Program-made: the position numbers and the translations under genes
Part shown: piece after piece, positions 42,817 to 54,132 of the stretch
Layout of the letters: every line of letters starts with the position of its first letter
How positions within the stretch are numbered: position 1 is the stretch's first letter
Assembly (NCBI GenBank): GCA_016110215.1
Contig: JADWQD010000001.1
Coordinates: 620,001-684,000 of the forward strand
DNA: 64,000 bases
Source of the DNA: Capronia americana
Taxonomy: Eukaryota; Ascomycota; Eurotiomycetes; Chaetothyriales; Herpotrichiellaceae
Direction of reading: 5' to 3'
The notes under the pieces: generated by a model
The model's input: the letters and a program-made list of their open reading frames with translations, nothing else
Databases searched by the model: none
Told to the model about the DNA's origin: nothing

Positions 42817-45140
42817 TCATACCAACTTATTATCTCCCCATCTCGCGATATACATCCCCATGGCCTTGACGGGGAAGTAGAACTTATAGTTCGGGTACGT
42901 AATCATACAGCTGCAGTTGAAGACACCCTCGATGGCTTCTTGCAACCATTCGCCATTCGCCTGCTGCCGCTGCATGATCATCTGGATCGCTCGCTTGAGC
43001 GGCTCCTCGACCGGATATCCAGCGTACATGAGGGCAATCAAGGCCCAAGAAGTCTGCACGACCTGCGACTTTTCAGGATGATCGACCCAGACTTTGAGTT
43101 CCGACGCGCGGTAGCTTTCACCCCAACCGCCGTCGGGCATTTGCTTCTGGACCAGGAAGTCGCAAGCCTTGCGGACGCGGGAGGAATTTTTGTATGTTTC
43201 GCCGACGGAACTCAGCGACTCAAGCGCAAACATCGCCCCGTAGGTGAAGCAGATGCCCCAGCTGCCGTACCATGAGCCGTCTTCGCGCTGAGCTCGTCGA
43301 ATGTACTCCAACGCCGACTGCTTGATCGCCACAATCTCCTGCGCGCGGTAGTTAGGGTAATACTTTTGGAAGAGGCTCAACACGGTGACCACCGCAGTGG
43401 TACACTCGGGGTAGTCGTACTCGACCATGATCCGGCCGAAGACTTCCGCCGCGTTAAGCAGTTCCATGTATTCGGAGCCACGCTGAGGTTCGTAACTGGC
43501 AAATCCGCCAGTATGTTTGTTTTGCATGGTCAGTAACACGTCGACAGCATCGAAGATACGTTCTTCGGATATGATGGGCTTGTAGTTGTGCTGATTCTGC
43601 AGCAGGAGGACGACTCGCAGTGCTTCGGATGTACAGTCACTGACGGTGTAGCCTTGAAGCTTGGTGGAAAAAGGCCACGCACCCTTGCGGGGTTGGCGGT
43701 AGCAGATCTCTCGGTCGGGAACTTCCTCCCTGATCTGTTCGGATTCGAGGTATTGCAGTGCGGATTGGAGCATTGGTTTCCATTTCGGCGCGTTGGCCAG
43801 ACCAGCTTCACAGCAGGCTTGGATTGAGAAGGCGGTATCCCAGACTTGGACACCGTTTGTGCCGTTGACCAGCATGCCATCTTTATTCATCCAGAGATAT
43901 TCCTCTAGACGGTAGAGGTGGCGTTTAAAGCTGTAACTGTCCGGACCCTCCTTGATGAAGCATGCTAGTGTGTTCATGGGGGCATTGACAGGTGCTAGGT
44001 CCGCGTAGTCTGTGTTGTGGTCCTCGTACTGCACGAGCCGCCAGGTCCAGGCTTCGGCCTTCTCAATTATGGATCGTGTTCGTAAGAACGGGATCCATAT
44101 CCAAACGAGAACGACGTTGATAAGATTCAAAAGCCAGCTTTTCGGATGGTAGTTGTCTTCTGAGGCGATTGAATTGCGATGGGATCCGAAATCGATCGAC
44201 TCGTAGGGTTGGACGAAAAGTTCTTGTCGTAGTGACCGGATGAGGGCATTTTCAGGCATGACGAACTTTTTGGACCAGATATACGACATGGGCAGGAAGA
44301 CTTGACGCATGTGAACCCACCAGCGCCAGGGAGCGAAGGGGACCCAGTCGGGGAGAAGCCACAACTCAGGAGGCACAGGATTGACGATGTCCCATTGCGT
44401 GACGCCCAAAACACTGAGCCAGAACTTGGCCCAGTGTGGGCCGTTGACGGCGCCGCCCATTTGATGGAGTTTGCCTCGTGCTTTGATCATTCGAGGGTCC
44501 TCCTCACTGGCTCCTAGGATGCGCAGGACCGTGTAGTTCATGGCCGTCCCGAAGACTGAACTGTGGCCTTCAACATGCAAACCCCACCCGCCGTCCTTGT
44601 TTTGTATGGCGAATAGGTAGTTTCTCATCTCCATCTCGTACTCAGGTGGAATGGGTGTTCCGGTGATATACCAGGTACATACGACACCCGTCATGAGGAA
44701 GAGAGGCCCACCATATTCGCAGGCCCAGTTTCCAGGGGGTAGCTGCAGTTTTGAGTAGAAGGATAGGCAATTGTCTATTGACTCGGAGGGTTTCGAAGCA
44801 GGAGGGAGGTTGGGCAGGTCCTGGGCCAATTAGTATAGATGGCTTGAGCCTCCGCTCGACTTGCACCTACAGTTTGCAACCCCAGGTGATATTTGTCGGC
44901 CGTCGTCTGTGGCCATTCTTCCAACTCCTTGTCTGTCTTCAAGTAGTGCCAGGTATGCCGCCCTGACTCGTCGAGAAGCCGCCATCTCGAACGATCTGTT
45001 TTCTGGTTGTTTGGACTCGGTGAGTGGCCTTTGATGTGTCCATTGGCGTGTCCATTTACGCTGCCATTAGCATATCCATTCGCGCGTCCGTTCGCGACGC
45101 CGTTGAGAGCATTCTGTGAAGGCTGCCGCAGTTGCGCCAT
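42817..45140 (-). CDS. ERG7: Lanosterol synthase (oxidosqualene cyclase)
   Basis: Two exons, 44871-45140 and 42817-44820, with a 50-base phase-0 intron (GTAGGT...CCAG), giving 757 residues, normal for ERG7. Exon 1 has an Asn-Gly/His-rich extension (NGVANGRANGYANGSVNGHA) and then SRWRLLDESGRHTWHYLKTD. Exon 2 carries the terpene cyclase QW repeats (QNKDGGWGLHVEGHSSVFG, QKQMPDGGWGESY) and the catalytic acid motif VSDCTSEALR near nt 43624-43641, where most family members have DCTAE. The end, EGVFNCSCMITYPNYKFYFP followed by VKAMGMY, is the conserved ERG7 C-terminus. The enzyme folds 2,3-oxidosqualene into lanosterol on the ER or lipid droplets in ergosterol synthesis. A paralogous cyclase making another triterpene cannot be excluded. 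Confidence 0.9.
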
Positions 45141-45447
45141 CTTGGGGACTGTGAATTTAAGGTGCAATGAGCATAACCGGGGCCATTAAGGTCGTATAAG
45201 CATACGGTGTAGAGGTGGCTACTCCTTCATTCCAAGACCACTTCACCGCCAAAAAAAGTTACAAAGTATCCACGATAGACTGGTGAGGCCACTCGGAGAT
45301 TCGATAAGCGGATGCAAGGTACCCCGGCACACGGATTGGCCGAGCCGGCAGCAACTGTGCGTCATATTTTCTAGGCGGGGAAGTGGGCGTGGGGTGTCGA
45401 GTGGATTTGAGCCCTGGCTGCCGAATGCACTGTAGGTCCAACAAACA
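45141..45447. promoter_or_regulatory. Shared divergent promoter of ERG7 and SPO11
   Basis: 307 bases separate the two start codons, so a sterol housekeeping gene and a meiotic gene must share or split this space. No specific operator was identified. Confidence 0.5.
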
Positions 45448-46799
45448 ATGAACGACATAATAATGCTAGAGGAGCGAGTTTGTTCGTCCCCTGTCACTGT
45501 GACAACTGCCAACCAGCAAGTAATCGATTACATCGAGGCAACTTTCAATGCTATTCTTCATGAAATCAGACAGCCCTCAGCAGACGGTAAGCCAGTCATC
45601 ACACTAAAGCGCATTGTTTCAGTCAAGCCGTACTTCGACGACGACGACGACTTTGCCCAATTGAAATGGCACGTTAAAGCTTGCGAAGTCAAGTATCACT
45701 TCCCAGGCAGGAACAAGGATGAAGCATGGAGATTTGGTGAGTAATATGTCAGAGAACCTTTCAATCTTCAGATCTGACTTTGGTTTGAGCCTGCGTTGGG
45801 CGGATTTTGGGTGAGGTGTATGCTGCACTCAAGCAAGGTGTGACAATCACAAAACGAGACATCTATTACCATGACACGGCTCTATTCAAAAGCCAGGGAA
45901 TGGTCGACCGATATGTTGACGATATTGCCCATACGTGCGGTGTGACGAGACGGGACCTGAACGTGGTAAGTGATTGGTAAACTGAGCCATTGAGTCCAAG
46001 ATGCTCATTGCTTCTCATCAGGTTGCTAGCCCGAAAGGTCTTGTTGCCGGCCTCTCAACCTCCTCAGCCAGTGATCAAACACCCATCGTTCAGTCCATAT
46101 GTGAAGGCATCCCCATCGATGGGACAGCACATATCGGCTGGATACTCGTGGTAGAAAAAGAGGTTGGCCCGTAACCCCCTTTGTGAGCGCACCTTCCTGA
46201 CAGAAGTAGGCGACGTTCAATGCTTTGGTGGAGAGGGAATTCTATCAACATCCTGCCATGTGCCGAGGCGTTATCGTAACCGTAAGCGTTGGCTTCGCGT
46301 GCCTTGCCTACATCCTTAACCATGGCTCCAGGCAAAAGGATACCCTGACGTTGCCACCAAACAGTTCTTGCGCCAAATTCTCGACCATGCCCCTTTCTCT
46401 ATTCCTGTGTTTGGTCTCTTCGACTGGGATCCGGATGGCATCCGCATTCTTAAATGCTACCTGTATGGCTCCAAAAATTTGGCACAAGAGCACGACTGCA
46501 ATATCCCGGAGATGAGATGGGTCGGTCTCAAAGCGGTGGACATGACCATGTGTCAGTCGGCAGATGATCTGTCGAGGCCAATGAGCAAGCGCGATCGAAT
46601 GGCGGCCATCTCCATGTTGTCGAACCAAGAGTGGCATGATGATATAGGGGACGTTCTACCAGGACTGCGGGAGCCGCTTGCTGAGCTTCGACGGATGCTC
46701 GTGTTGGGTCGAAAGGCGGAAATCCAAAGCTTGGACGAGGCGCAGGGTGGCCTAGAGGACTGGTTGGTCGACAGGCTGAGGGTGCAGCTCGACCTTTAG
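45448..46799 (+). CDS. SPO11: Meiotic recombination protein Spo11 (topoisomerase VI A-like)
   Basis: Five exons, 45448-45736, 45790-45965, 46022-46162, 46210-46281 and 46332-46799, giving 381 residues. Splicing restores FACVGRILGEVYAALKQGVT followed by ITKRDIYYHD, the winged-helix catalytic region; the Tyr pair is at 45864-45869 and one of these attacks DNA. The Toprim side has VVEKEATFNALVE (metal-binding Glu) and GLFDWDPDGIRI (DxD, near 46421-46438), plus VTAKGYPDVATKQFLRQI. Spo11 makes the double-strand breaks that start meiotic recombination, so the species probably keeps a sexual cycle. The third intron has a weak donor (GAG|GTTGGC), but reading through it meets a stop. The gene ends 59 bases from the convergent UBC7 stop. 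Confidence 0.93.
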
Positions 46800-46858
46800 A
46801 AATGATGTATTGGGTTTCCAAACTCCAGACTCTTCGCTCAAGAATGACTGTCTGAAAA

Positions 46859-47414
46859 TCATAGTCCCAAAGATCGCCTCACCCCTTGTCTTACTTTCTT
46901 CTCAAATTCTGGCCGCCGCTCCCGCCACATCTTTGCCGCTTCCACGTTGGCCGGACTTTCGTCGTTTGGTTCAGCGAGCATCGACATGACGGATATCAGG
47001 ATCTTTTCAACGCTTTGGATAGGTGACCACCGCTCTGATGCGCTCTCGTAGTGATTTGGATCGTCGCCAGGAGGATGGAGGATCGAGATACACACCTCAC
47101 CATTGGCGTACACTGCGGTTCGTTAGTCCCATGTTCTCTGTCCGCAGCAGCAAGGCGCAGTCCATACCATTGGGATGCCAGATTTCGCCGAGGAATTTCA
47201 TTTTAGGCGGGTTCAGAGGATAGTCCTTGGGGAACTTGAGTTCAGCAGGAAAGATGCCGCCTTCGAACGGTGTTCCTTCAGGCCCCTGGATCAGAGCTTC
47301 CCAGATGAACAGGTCATCTTCGTTCACCGGTCCTGCGGTGATACCGTCGGGCGGATTCGTCAGCAGAGACTTGTACTCTTGGAAAAGCCGCTTTGAGGCC
47401 ACGTTTGCAGCCAT
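46859..47414 (-). CDS. UBC7: Ubiquitin-conjugating enzyme E2 (Ubc7/UBE2G2 type)
   Basis: Two exons, 47168-47414 and 46859-47112, with a 55-base intron (GTATGG, ACTAACG branch, CGCAG), giving 166 residues, as in human UBE2G2. KRLFQEYKSLLTNPPDGITA opens the UBC fold. Across the splice it reads EIWHPNVYANGEVCISILHP with the catalytic Cys, followed by PGDDPNHYESASERWSP, the acidic insertion that marks the Ubc7/UBE2G group. SVEKILISVMSMLAEPNDES is standard. This E2 works with Hrd1-type ligases and Cue1 at the ER membrane in ER-associated degradation, including sterol-linked targets in yeast. Confidence 0.95.
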
Positions 47415-48340
47415 TGAGAAGAGGACGACGTTCCGATGGAGGTGCTCCCCGAGTACGAGATAGTGAGAGACGATGGTGGGCGAGAAACACGCCTAGTCAC
47501 CTAGGTTAGATAGGCGCTGGCCAGGTAAGGGTTGCTGGTCTGGCTGCCTTATCAATGTAGCTTCTAAAGGCGATACACCATTGCCGTTTGGCGTTAGAAA
47601 AAGAAGCCACGAGGTCGGCACTCCGAGGAAGTTGCGCCCTTTGGTAAGCGATGGAAGGTCAATGAGCGAGAACGAGTCATAGCTTGAACAACCCCCGCGG
47701 AGACAAAAGACAGCTGGACGCACGTGACGCTGGTGAGATGGTGAAGTGGAGCAATAGCCAGAAGCAGCTCCCATCACCTCCCCTTTTCACCCACCTTTAC
47801 ATCTCCCTCTCCCTGACTCAGCGTGCTGGCCTCGGACCTTTCACTTCGATGCCTCTTCTCACAGCCATGCAGGTGTAACGGCCAATGACATGGCTCGACC
47901 ATTAATAATACTATGTTGCTTGATGCTACCAAGCAACGGAGCCCCCTGGTAACTCCTCACCACCAGCCGGTCAAGTCTCGTAAACAACAGATACGGAGGC
48001 CTTAATTATTCATCCTCGCGTTCGGCCGTGTTCACAATGACGATAGCTCGTCGACAACACCGGTCGCGTGCCCGTGGAGAGTGTCGTATTGGCTATGCAA
48101 AGACAGGGGTAGGAAGGTAGGTGCGTAGGTGGTGTCCCGGTTGAGGATCCATGAACGAAGTATAAGAAGATCACCAACCCACTGCTGGCCGCTCATCCAG
48201 AGGATATCAGTCAACAGGCACAGCAGAACAGCTCAATATCGCGCAGCACAGCACATCCTTTAGTACATACAGGACCCGATTCCCCTAGTACAGTATCATA
48301 TTTCAAGCTCGCAGGCCTTCTCAAGACTACACAACACACC
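47415..48340. other. Intergenic region between divergent genes
   Basis: About 900 bases between the UBC7 and NmrA-like starts. Only short frames; no gene supported. Confidence 0.45.
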
Positions 48341-49312
48341 ATGTCCAAGCTCTTGACTGTCGTCGGCGCCACAGGCACTCAAGGCACCTCGCTCATCAAC
48401 GCAGCTCTCAAACACGGCACCTACAAGATCCGCGGCCTAACCCGCAACCCGAACAGCGAAAAGGCGAAGGCTCTCGCCGCTCGGGGCGTCGAAGTCGTCC
48501 AAGCCGACATCAACGACGAAGGATCCCTAGTTCGCGCCTTCGCCGGCTCACATGCCATCTTCGCCATCACTGACTTCTTCGAGCCTTTCGTCGCCCACGG
48601 TCCGGAGAAGGCCATCGAGATCGAAGTCCAGCAAGGCATCAACATGGCCCATGCGGCCTCCCAGACCAGCACACTAGAGCATTACATCTGGAGCACGCTG
48701 CCTAACGGCATGAAGTTGACCAACGGCAAATACCTGGTCCCGCACTTTGAGGGCAAGAACCGCATCGACGCCGCCATCCGCGCCGACGCCGGCCTTCTCG
48801 CCAAGACCACCTTTTTCTGGATTACCTTCTACGGCAACAACTTCCAATACCCGATCTTCACGCCCAATTATATCAAGACCGCGGACGCGTATGTCCAGCT
48901 GTCGCCTGCTCACCCGAGCACGCCCATAAAAGCGATCGGCGACCCGCTGGTCAACATCGGCATCTTCGCCCACGCTATCCTCACCCACCCGGAGTTGACT
49001 CTCCGGCCGCAGGGTCGGTTCGTCCTCGCGCACAGCGAAGACACCACCGCGGGCAAATTGCTGAGTGATTGGAGCGAAGTCACGGGCAAGCCATCCAAGT
49101 ATGTGGTCACGAATCTGGATGACTTTGCCAATGTATGGCCTGGCTTCGGACTGGAGATGGGTATAATGATGGCCATGTGGAACGAGCTGCGGGACGACTC
49201 GTGGACTGGCGAAGAAGGCGTGCTTACCGGGGAGGATCTCGGCATTAAGGCCGAAGAGCTGACGAACGTGAAAGATGCCTATAGGGTCATGGATTGGAAT
49301 GCTCTGTTGTGA
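48341..49312 (+). CDS. NmrA-like NAD(P)-binding protein
   Basis: 323 residues, single exon. It starts MSKLLTVVGATGTQGTSLIN with the GxTGxQG dinucleotide motif of NmrA-like atypical SDRs. GLTRNPNSEKAKALAARGVE shows the Arg that favours NADP. ADINDEGSLVRAFAGSHAIF AITDFF is the expected third-strand region, and EHYIWSTLPN replaces a classical YxxxK site, as expected for a protein that senses rather than reduces. The rest (PIKAIGDPLVNIGIFAHAIL, GKPSKYVVTNLDDFANVWPG) matches fungal NmrA-like proteins about 310 to 330 residues long. NmrA itself is a redox-sensing co-repressor of nitrogen regulation. The exact role of this homologue is unknown. Confidence 0.88.
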   Translation: MSKLLTVVGATGTQGTSLINAALKHGTYKIRGLTRNPNSEKAKALAARGVEVVQADINDEGSLVRAFAGSHAIFAITDFFEPFVAHGPEKAIEIEVQQGINMAHAASQTSTLEHYIWSTLPNGMKLTNGKYLVPHFEGKNRIDAAIRADAGLLAKTTFFWITFYGNNFQYPIFTPNYIKTADAYVQLSPAHPSTPIKAIGDPLVNIGIFAHAILTHPELTLRPQGRFVLAHSEDTTAGKLLSDWSEVTGKPSKYVVTNLDDFANVWPGFGLEMGIMMAMWNELRDDSWTGEEGVLTGEDLGIKAEELTNVKDAYRVMDWNALL

Positions 49313-49802
49313 GCTGTGGATGTTATCTATCGAGCCTTGTCTACACAGCCCCGTGTATCTCCAGCGAAGGTTGGAGAATGATTAAAGTCGACACGCAGCT
49401 AGCCAATGATATCCGATTTCTTATTGAGCGAGATGTTTCAACTGTCATGTTGACGATCAAATCAGACATATGAACATCCACAAAGTTAGCAGCGGCCGCT
49501 TGCCTAGACATGAAGTAGTCTTCTTAGATGAAACCGGATCAGTATGTCGCTATTTCTTACGAATGCAATGGCGAGGTGGGGCTGAGGTGAGTTAACTTTG
49601 ATCAAGCAATAATATTTTACATCTTGCCCGTCAGGAACATATATGTTTAACCCTATAATTACAGAGTATACGAACCACGAACCTTTCAACTTACCGTACG
49701 CAGGTTTCCATGTCGGACGCTAGGTAGGTTCGACATCAGATACTGTACTGTACATGGCTCTCGCTCCTCCTCTTCCTCCTCCTCAGTCGAGCCTGGACTT
49801 AT
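49313..49802. other. Intergenic region
   Basis: 3' regions of two convergent genes; no other feature seen. Confidence 0.45.
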
Positions 49803-51273
49803 TTACTTCTCTGCCATCCACTGATCAATCAGCCGATCAATCTCGTCAAAGGCAAACTCCATCCTCTCACCCTCGGTGGCGTCGTGCCGCAATCTGCTTC
49901 CAAGACTTCCCATCCCCATGGCCAGACGCGGTCCACCTCCACCCGCAACGCTACGCTCTGGTGTCGTCGAGGACGACGAGAGTTGAGACAAGGCCGAGTG
50001 GTAGACCGACTCCCGCGACTCCGCTGACTCCGGTGCCTCCGGTCCCTGCTCTCTGTGGTTCGACGGCTCAGGCGTAGGGACGACTATGTACGACCCTCCT
50101 AAGGCAGCATTTGCCCTACGGATGTCGCTTCTAATGTCAGTCCACATGGTCGCGCTGCCGACTGCACTGGTGTGCTGCTCGTCGACAGCATTAACATAGT
50201 CAGTACCGGGAGTATTTCTCATGGGGGGTAAACGCTCATCATACCGATCCGTTCGATAAGGATGAGCAGCCCATGTCTCATGATTGCTTGCATGGGTCCA
50301 GTGCATAATACCGGAAAGACTGTCATTTGGGAGAATCGAGCAATTACTCTCCACAGGGGAGATGGAGCCGCTGCGACGACGACGATGGCGAGCCCGCGCC
50401 CGATCCCGCACACTTGGCACATTGGTCACGGACTCCGATGGGGTGATGGAGCAGCAGCTGGGACTGGGACTACTTACCGCTGGCACTGGCTCCTCCTCCT
50501 CGTCGTTGCTCGAACAGCCAGAAGCTGTCAGGGGAGACCAGCCCCCATCATTGGAAGGATCAGGCGGTGCTCGAAAGCGGCGTTCAAAGCCCGCCTCCGT
50601 CGGAACGCGAACGCGAGCGCCGAAGGACATACTAGAATCACTCACATAAGTTCCTAGGTGTTGGTGTTGGTCTTGGCCTTCATAGAGCGGATCCGCGGGC
50701 GTGAACCAAGCCGTAGCGTACGACCGGCCGTGCAACCTATATAAAACCAACATGGTTAGCCATCGATTCCTCAAAAGTCAGGGGAGGAACGCACTCCGCA
50801 CGCCAAAGCGTGCGAGGACGTTCGAAATCAAAAAGCAGGAAATACGATACATACCACGCAATCGGTTCAATGGGAGTGACGCCGTACTGAAGCAGTATGA
50901 GCACGCGCTCCGCCGAGTCCTGTAAATAGGCTACCTCCTCTGAGACGGCTTCTCCTACCTCGTCGGCGGCATCGAGCACTCTTCGCAGGTTGACGATGAG
51001 TTCCTCGTGCGTGTAATCATTGGCGTTTGGGGACGTGACGATCCCGAAGGCGATTAGCTGGAGGTACTGCAGCGTGTCGACGAGGATATCCTGCATGGTG
51101 ATTTCGCCCGGGGGCTCTCCATCTTGAGAGTCGGAGGCACCGTCTGTGACCATATCGCCAACACGGGCTCGCGCCACCAACAGTGCGACATGGTCGATGC
51201 TCTGGCACATAGTGAACAAGAGTCGGGACATCTCGAGGTCCCAGGACTCTCCGCGTAAGGGAGCGGGATCCAT
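49803..51273 (-). CDS. Hypothetical protein, two exons
   Basis: Exons 50855-51273 and 49803-50736 join through a 118-base intron (GTATGT...ATATAG), completing a Trp codon; 450 residues. The N-terminal ~140 residues look helical and folded: SWDLEMSRLLFTMCQSIDHV, EITMQDILVDTLQYLQLIAF, and SAERVLILLQYGVTPIEPIA. The rest is Ser/Pro/Arg/Glu-rich and probably disordered, ending in a helical EFAFDEIDRLIDQWMAEK. No family recognised; no signal peptide or membrane segment. Confidence 0.65.
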
Positions 51274-52005
51274 AGTGGGTGGGCGGGTCGGTTAGTCAGT
51301 TATTCAGTTGCGAAACCGTTTTCTTTCTTGCGTGCAAGGTCCTAAATACTTAGTTCGGCTAGTCGTGTCTGGATTCTAGATTCTGGAGTCCTGGAGTCCT
51401 GGAGGCCAACCGGTCCAGTTGATAGCTAAAATATGTATAAAGAACAAGTCCAGGGGTACAAAGCCCTGGTACGTCGAGATGAAGTAGACCAATGACGGCC
51501 CCCTTTATTCTGGATCCTTGTTCTGAGGAACAGAGCCTCACAAAGGATCGATCCCTCAATCTTGCGGATACTTTATTCAAGCAACAAAAGCCCGCCTGAG
51601 GTCCATTCAACATTCAACGACTCGAGAACAAAGACCACTCCTGCCGTGCAGTATTGAAGAGCGTGTTTTTTTCCTTTGCTTGGTTGTCTGTTCTTCTCCT
51701 TCTCCTCCGAGACAAAGAACGGTTCCTCACCACAGTACGTAGTGGACAACAAACTCTGGGACGAACACCGCTAACCGATCAGCCTGGAGTTCTATGTCTG
51801 GGGGCTGTGGGCAGCGCATACATGTGGCTGTATGTCTCTTGTTCGGATGCAAGTTGTCGCTGTGCGTTGGAGAAAATGAATCCAATGCCTTCCGGCGCCT
51901 TGGACGAGTACAACGAACAACACAATCACTCGATATCTTTCACGCTGGCTTATTCCAATACCCGTAGCGGCGCCGCCGGTCTTTCTTCCGACCACAATCA
52001 TCGTC
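51274..52005. other. Intergenic region
   Basis: No supported gene. A 152-codon plus-strand ORF (51654-52112) runs into the pseudogene from the other strand and has no motif. Confidence 0.4.
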
Positions 52006-53505
52006 TTAGTCTTTTTTGTCAAGTGTGCAAGGACTACGCCCCGTGCTACCTTTCGACCAGCCAAGTAGCCGATTTGCAATATCACTGGCATAGCAACGGG
52101 TTGCGGCGGTGATATTACTGCCAAGGTCACCGTTTACCTCAGGCGGAAGACTCTCTGGCCCAGAATTGTAGAATCGGGCAGCCCTGTAATACATCTGAGC
52201 GGGCTCGACACCGGGCATCTCGGCAGCTTGATTGAGGGCGCCGACAATGGTGACTCCATCGATCGGCGCCGCAACCCCGTCAATAATTATTCGTTTGATC
52301 ACCGCAGTGGGACACTATGTATCCAAGGTGCCGTTGTGATTGCAGGTACCTTTGCCGTTGAAGCTCTGCAGGAGGCCTGGGTTCGGGGTGTCATCGGAGG
52401 CGGTCTGGACGCGAACACAGCCATTTGACTCTTGCATCACAGCTGCGAGAACGAATCAAGGATCGACGAACGAGTCAGAGGCAACAGTCAGGATGGAGAT
52501 CTTGAGATCGTTAGATTCGGAGTCGGTGTTGGGAAGGACACCATCTCCACAGCGCTTGCCGATGTAATTCTTGACGTTCTGCCATTGAACGTTGAAACTC
52601 AGCCAATCTGACATAGCCGGCCAGCCTTGAGCGGCGGATCCGTCACCGTCGTACTCGGTGTACATGACTTCGGGTGTGCTCATGCCATCATAGCTGTCAA
52701 AAGACTTTACAGCAAGACTTCCTGTAGCCTGCGCCAGGGCGGTCGGTGAAGGTGGGATAACCAGAGTTTTCCAACGGAAAGTGCTGTCCAGGTCATCGAT
52801 GGATTTGCTGAGGAGATTGCAAAGAATGGAACATTGACTTCCGAGGCAATGACCGAACCGGTGTCACCAGAAGCGACGGTCCACGCTGTGACTGTGCCAG
52901 TCGCAGTTGGCTGAGAAGACGATTGGTCAGATGACTTGTCCAGACTTGTGATTGAGGTGGAAGCCAAGGCCGGCGATGAGGTGAGAGTTGCAGAATGCCC
53001 TGGAGGTCGATACCGAGAGCATGATTTTGGAGGAATGAACAACTCTGCGCCATCCTCCAAGAGGTCCCAAAAGCGGATTCGGCCAGCGTTTGCAGCTTCC
53101 AAAGCGTCGATAGTGATATTAAACTTGGCTGCAATCCTTTCTACTGTGTCATCGTGAGCGACGGTGTAGGTGGGGGACGAACCATGGCACCAAAGGCAGG
53201 GGAGGAGCACCCGCGCCTGTTGGATACGAGCCCATCTTCGTAGCATTGACTGGGACGGGGAAAGGTGGAATAAAGCCCGGACGCAGTGTCGGAAGAGAAG
53301 CGGATGGGGACACAGAAATCACGGTGACGAATGTCGAGAGGACGACCGACTGCTTTTCAAGAATTCCAGTCTCAGATATCGATCCCATAAGCGAGCCTGA
53401 AGCGTGCCCGCCAGGGATCGGGTCGACGGCAAAATGAGCGCCGGTGGAAATAAAGGGCAAAGCAACAAGACCAAAAGCCCGGACGAAGTTCGATAGTCGA
53501 ACCAT
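52006..53505 (-). pseudogene. Secreted LysM protein with lysozyme-like C-terminal domain, inactivated
   Basis: The start (53503-53505) encodes a signal peptide (MVRLSNFVRAFGLVALPFIS). A LysM domain follows (TYTVAHDDTVERIAAKFNIT...LLEDGAELFIPP), then a Ser/Thr linker, a second weaker LysM (TAWTVASGDTGSVIASEVNV) and a conserved C-terminal region with AVMQESNGCVRV, PGLLQSFNGKGTC and MYYRAARFYNSG, which resembles lysozyme/transglycosylase-like extracellular proteins with a Glu in the ES motif. Four lesions are visible. The frame shifts at a C-run (53172-53176 on the plus strand, G5) and at an A-run (52767-52770, T4). In-frame stops lie at 52456-52458 (TGA, one C-to-T from CGA) and 52315-52317 (TAG, one C-to-T from CAG). 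The two frameshifts alone could be homopolymer sequencing errors, but the stops could not. The lysozyme-like label is inference. Confidence 0.8.
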
Positions 53506-54132
53506 CTTGTTGGTGGATTGTCGCCAGTTGTGGATTTCGAACCAATTCAAGCTTTTGTCTTGTCGACATCGTCTTTATGAGGAAAGCGTGCAAGAAACCG
53601 GGTCAATGGAAGAGGGCCATTTAAATATAAGAAGATCGAGGAAGGCGAGCATGAGGCAGTGGCAGTAAAAAGGGCAGTGAATAATGCAGCTCGAAGGGGG
53701 CGGGAGTGGCAGAGGCATTGATAGTGCGGCTGGAAGACTCTTTATATAAGAACGGTTTGAACGCAGAACACGAACGACAGTGAATTCAACGGTGTTGTCG
53801 CATCGTGTCAACCGATTTGGGCGGAGGCATGCTTCTGGCTTGACATGAGTCCCTTGATTCTCATAATAATCTGCCGTGAATAGTCCAACCCATGGCAGTT
53901 GTTGGAACAATTGTCTGATGAAGCTCGTTGACGCTGTCGTCCGAGGTGAAGTAGTAACAGAGCATCATCGGATGTGGTATGGGTGGAACTACTCTTTGAA
54001 CGGGGACTGATGCATTGCTGTGAAAGGGAGATTGCCTCTTTTTGTAGAGTCGTCTTGAACCAAAGGGTAATCTATCCGCCTTTCCTGGCAGTGTTGGTAC
54101 ATATATATATTGCTGTGTGCATTTCGGTATGT
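53506..54132. other. Intergenic region
   Basis: No supported gene between the LysM pseudogene start and the aminopeptidase stop. Confidence 0.4.

Noticed and set aside
53172..53176. Treating the LysM frameshift as an intron
   Set aside because: No AG acceptor occurs between the two frames before the LysM core, and the two downstream stop codons remain unexplained.
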